64,000 nucleotides of DNA from JAFGBN01 sp964394145. Its GTDB lineage: Bacteria > Chloroflexota > Dehalococcoidia > GIF9 > AB-539-J10. The stretch is from positions 62,001-126,000 of the forward strand of contig CAYMVL010000025.1 of NCBI GenBank assembly GCA_964394145.1, written 5' to 3'. The translations under genes and the position numbers were made by a program. The notes below the pieces were generated by a model. The model was given only the letters and a program-made list of their open reading frames with translations, was not told the DNA's origin and ran no database searches. Position 1 is the stretch's first letter. Every line of letters starts with the position of its first letter. Positions 61,684 through 64,000 of this stretch are shown here, one piece after another.

Positions 61684-61902
61684 CTAGTCCAGATAGCCCA
61701 GAGCCTTGAGCCTCTTCTTTACCTCCTGCTCGTCTTCCTCGCTGAAGCTCCTGTCGCTCTCTTCTTCCTTGACAACTTCTTGCAGCACAAATTCAACGTA
61801 CTCATCCACCGACCCGAAATCAGTAGCCTTCACTCTTTCCTCCACCTTCCGGTAAAGCTCGGCAGGCAAAAACACAGCCTTATTCTCTGCTTTTTCTGTC
61901 AT
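61684..61902 (-). CDS. Small ribbon-helix-helix-type protein
   Basis: Protein of 72 residues with NKAVFLPAELYRKVEERVKATDFGSVDEYVEFVLQEVV, fitting the ribbon-helix-helix fold of small DNA-binding regulators, and an acidic linker before the tail KKRLKALGYLD. Its ATG overlaps the previous RHH gene by ATGA. Located before the TauE gene, so it may control the sulfate genes. Confidence 0.7.
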   Translation of the reverse strand: MTEKAENKAVFLPAELYRKVEERVKATDFGSVDEYVEFVLQEVVKEEESDRSFSEEDEQEVKKRLKALGYLD

Positions 61903-62111
61903 AGATAGCCTAACCTCCTTAATCTTTCTCTGATTGCTCTTACCTCTTCCTCGGTAAGCCTGTCCCCTCCCTTTATCTCGCCGCTGGATGCCAGATTGCG
62001 CATAACAAAGATGATGAATTCCGTCACGCTGGAGAAGCCTGTCCCTTTTATCATCTGCGTCAGGCTCAGATAAAGCTCCCTTGGTATCTTGATGGTGACC
62101 CTGTCTCCCAT
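61899..62111 (-). CDS. Small ribbon-helix-helix-type protein, paralogue
   Basis: Protein of 70 residues (from the ATG at 62111) with MGDRVTIKIPRELYLSLTQMIKGTGFSSVTEFIIFVMRNLA, again ribbon-helix-helix, ending RERLRRLGYL. It pairs with the previous RHH gene through a 4-base overlap and probably forms a hetero-dimer or is a duplicate. The sequence GGTGTT before the ATG is a poor ribosome site; a start at 62132 is possible. Confidence 0.7.
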   Translation of the reverse strand: MGDRVTIKIPRELYLSLTQMIKGTGFSSVTEFIIFVMRNLASSGEIKGGDRLTEEEVRAIRERLRRLGYL

Positions 62112-62193
62112 AACACCCCAATTAGAGTGCAATTGTACTGCAGCATCCCCCCTCGATGCAAGAGCTGTGGCAGGCTGCCCAAGCTGGGCCTAA

Positions 62194-62425
62194 GCAATCC
62201 CGGGGCAGCCATGAGATTGCCGCGCTTCGCTCGCAATGACATGCCATTTTGTCGTTGCGAGGCTGGCCAGACCAGCCGAAGCAATCTGAGGGGCCAGCGA
62301 TGGGATTGCCGCGCTTCGCTCGCAATGACATCCCGCTTTGTCGTTGCGAGGCAGGCAAAGCCAGCCGAAGCAATCCCGGGCCAGTGATGAGATTGCCACG
62401 CTTCGCTCGCAATGACATAGGAGAC
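62194..62425. repeat. Tandem intergenic repeat, about 88-base unit, 2.5 copies
   Basis: Units at 62194-62280 and 62281-62369 and a partial one at 62370-62425. Each contains GCAATC, GATTGCCGCGCTTCGCTCGCAATGACA, then GTCGTTGCGAGGC and GGCCAGACCAGCCGAA-like ends. The two halves are inverted (CGTTGCGAGG against the CGCAATGAC arm) and make strong hairpins. Units are near-identical. This is a mobile-looking palindromic repeat, lying between the RHH pair and rfbD. Confidence 0.85.
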
Positions 62426-62455
62426 ACGAGCCCCGCAATAACACGCGGATTATTC

Positions 62456-63325
62456 TCAGGCTATGTGCCCTCTGGCAACCAGGTAATGCTTGAGCGCTTC
62501 CTGCCAGGGCCTCATGTCATCCAGGCCCAGGAGCCGCAGGTGGTAATTGTCCAGCACGGAGTAGCCGGGCCTTATGGCTTTCTGGGGATACCGGTCTGAG
62601 CTTATCGGAATTACCGGGGTCCTCAAGCCCGCCAGCTTCAGTATCTCTCCGGCGAATTCGTACCAGGAACAGGAGCCCCTGTTGGTGATATGGAATATGC
62701 CATAGTATTCGGTCTGGAGAATCTGGGCTATCTTCCCAGCCAGGTCGCCGGTATAGGTGGGGGAGAATACCTGATCATTGACCACCTTGATTTCGTCGCG
62801 CTCTCCGGCCAGCCTGAGCATGGTTTCGATGAAGTTGCCGCCTTTGCCGCTGGAGCCGGCCAGGCCGAAAAGCCCCGAAGCTCTGATGATGAAGTGCCTG
62901 AGGCAAAGATGGCGGACAAGGTCTTCCCCGGCCAGCTTGGACTTGCCGTAAACGCTGAGGGGGACAGGCGTCTCGAATTCGGTGTAGGGGGTGCTTCGTG
63001 GCTCAGCATTACCGCCGAAGACGTAGTCGGTGCTGAGATGTATCAGCTTAGCGCCGAGTTCCTGCGCGACCACCGCGACATTGCGGGCTCCCAGAGCGTT
63101 CACCTGGAAGGCTTTCTCCTTTTCGTCTTCGCAGTCGTCAACGCGAACACAGGCGGCGGTATTGATGATGACATCAGGATTGCGCTTGAGCATGGCTCCC
63201 CTGACGGAAGCCATGTCGGCAATTTCGATATCGGTATGGGTAAGGGGAATGACATCGAAGTCATGCAGGGCCCGGCACAGATCAGTGCCCAGTTGTCCGT
63301 TAGCGCCTGTTACTGCTACTTTCAC
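62456..63325 (-). CDS. rfbD: dTDP-4-dehydrorhamnose reductase
   Basis: NAD(P)H-dependent reductase of 289 residues, making dTDP-L-rhamnose. Seen are VTGANGQLGTDLCRAL, INTAACVRVDDCEDEKEKAFQVNALGARNVA, STDYVFGG and the catalytic YGKSKLAGE. I choose the GTG at 63325, which overlaps the rfbB stop as GTGA; the frame runs 20 codons upstream into rfbB but reads no sense. Rhamnose would feed the GT2 and GT4 enzymes of this region. Confidence 0.95.
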   Translation of the reverse strand: MKVAVTGANGQLGTDLCRALHDFDVIPLTHTDIEIADMASVRGAMLKRNPDVIINTAACVRVDDCEDEKEKAFQVNALGARNVAVVAQELGAKLIHLSTDYVFGGNAEPRSTPYTEFETPVPLSVYGKSKLAGEDLVRHLCLRHFIIRASGLFGLAGSSGKGGNFIETMLRLAGERDEIKVVNDQVFSPTYTGDLAGKIAQILQTEYYGIFHITNRGSCSWYEFAGEILKLAGLRTPVIPISSDRYPQKAIRPGYSVLDNYHLRLLGLDDMRPWQEALKHYLVARGHIA

Positions 63326-64000
63326 CTTTTGAGGTACATTTCCTCGTAGTATCTTGAGTATTCGCCGCTCTTGATTGACTGCCACCAGGACCGGTTGTTC
63401 AGATACCAGTCAACAGTAGCACCCAGGGCTCCTTCAAAGGTGTAAGCCGGCTTCCAGCCCAGCTCCGCAGTTATCTTGGTGCAATCGAGGGCGTAGCGGC
63501 GGTCGTGGGCGGGACGGTCGGAGACGAATTGTATCAGGCTCTGCGGTTTTCCCAGTAACTCCAGCAACCTGTGGATAAGCTCCAGGTTGCTCTTCTCATT
63601 GCCGCCGCCGATATTGTATATCTCTCCCGGCCGGCCTTTCTGAAGCACGGCATTGAGAGCCCGGCAGTGGTCGTTTACAAAGATCCAGTCCCTGACATTG
63701 AGGCCATCGCCGTACACGGGGACCGGCTTATCCTCCAGAGCGTTGGTGATAGCCAGCGGGATTAGCTTCTCGGGAAACTGGTATGGTCCTAAGTTGTTAG
63801 TACAGCGGGTGATGATTACCGGGACATGGTGGGTCCTGAAGTAGGCAAGAGATAAGAGGTCGGCAGCAGCCTTGCTGGCTGAATACGGGCTGCTGGGTGA
63901 CAGAAGCGATTGCTCATCGAAGCGGCCAATATCAACAGAGCCGTAGACTTCATCAGTGGAGACCTGGACAAATCTCCCGATCCCGTGCTTTTTTGCCCCT
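63322..64000 (-). CDS. rfbB: dTDP-glucose 4,6-dehydratase, 5' truncated by window edge
   Basis: C-terminal about 225 residues. The frame is open to the edge: RFVQVSTDEVYGS with the catalytic Thr-Asp-Glu, the YSASK motif (SPYSASKAAADLLSLAYF), and TRCTNNLGPYQFPEKLIPL. The end reads EMYLKR and overlaps rfbD by 4 bases. The first step of rhamnose synthesis, forming dTDP-4-keto-6-deoxyglucose. The start is outside the window; the ATG at 63717 is internal. Confidence 0.96.
   Translation of the reverse strand, partial: GAKKHGIGRFVQVSTDEVYGSVDIGRFDEQSLLSPSSPYSASKAAADLLSLAYFRTHHVPVIITRCTNNLGPYQFPEKLIPLAITNALEDKPVPVYGDGLNVRDWIFVNDHCRALNAVLQKGRPGEIYNIGGGNEKSNLELIHRLLELLGKPQSLIQFVSDRPAHDRRYALDCTKITAELGWKPAYTFEGALGATVDWYLNNRSWWQSIKSGEYSRYYEEMYLKR

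Noticed and set aside
62194..62425. CRISPR array
   Set aside because: Units lack unique spacers; nearly the whole 88-base unit is repeated and it is internally palindromic.
62066..62599. Several overlapping open frames rich in LRAKRGN and ARNDM stretches
   Set aside because: They are translations of the tandem palindromic repeat, a common source of false genes.
63322..63717. rfbB starting at an internal ATG (63717)
   Set aside because: The frame stays open to the window edge and carries the STDEVYG and YSASK catalytic motifs upstream of that ATG.

Overview
The window is a chromosomal segment of an anaerobic bacterium of moderate GC content, most simply read as a Chloroflexota of the Dehalococcoidia type. 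This is an inference from gene content. The division cluster is only mraZ-rsmH-ftsA-ftsZ, with no mur, mraY, ftsI or ftsW gene beside it. Deoxynucleotides come from a B12-dependent class II ribonucleotide reductase. A four-subunit 2-oxoacid:ferredoxin oxidoreductase is present, and several proteins look archaeal (SpoIIM/DUF95, UPF0200 kinase, DUF2206). No ribosomal RNA, prophage, CRISPR array or intact transposon is visible.

Layout. 1-2147 (+): end of an ABC-2 exporter operon and a SpoIIM-like membrane protein. 2357-9436 (-): a branched-chain amino-acid-type ABC importer (livH-livM-livG-livF-livK) between an upstream HAD hydrolase gene and a downstream unit of MBL-fold protein, small Cys-rich protein and YjjX. 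9861-20212 (-): small membrane protein, a 1 kDa-scale surface beta-propeller protein, cobalamin-type radical SAM protein, secreted nuclease, HPF, ComF, zinc ribbon, ThpR and amidohydrolase. 20579-24369 (+): mutM, a UPF0200 kinase, a PrsW-like gene broken by two amber codons, tRNA-Met on the other strand and two exported proteins. 24444-28678 (-): def, priA, rplS, trmD. 29133-33382 (+): mraZ-rsmH-ftsA-ftsZ and a small unknown gene. 33892-38467 (-): nrdR-nrdJ and a GAF/nuclease-like/HPRT fusion gene behind a promoter with NrdR boxes. 38579-43645 (-): CoA-transferase and porCDAB, with tRNA-Pro and tRNA-Arg around them.

43977-64000 is a surface-glycan region: a GT2-GT4 fusion, a GT4, a large DUF2206 membrane protein, GT2, methyltransferase, a tandem pair of sulfatase-fold hydrolases, a third and a fourth alkaline-phosphatase-superfamily enzyme, a Wzx-type flippase, sulfate activation genes (cysN, cysD), a TauE/SafE permease, two ribbon-helix-helix proteins and dTDP-rhamnose genes (rfbD, rfbB). 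49519-50410 is a scrap yard: a degenerate hicBA pair and a chimera of a transposase N-terminus with a copied DUF2206 tail.

The most novel signal is a pair of unannotated small-RNA genes at 13789-13912 and 33560-33761. They lie 20 kb apart and share the promoter (TTGACA, 17-base spacer, -10 box), the first transcribed bases GTCCCAAGTA, the matching closing strand TACTTGGGGC and a T-run terminator, yet their interiors and lengths (about 89 and 166 nt) differ. I cannot assign them to a known RNA family.
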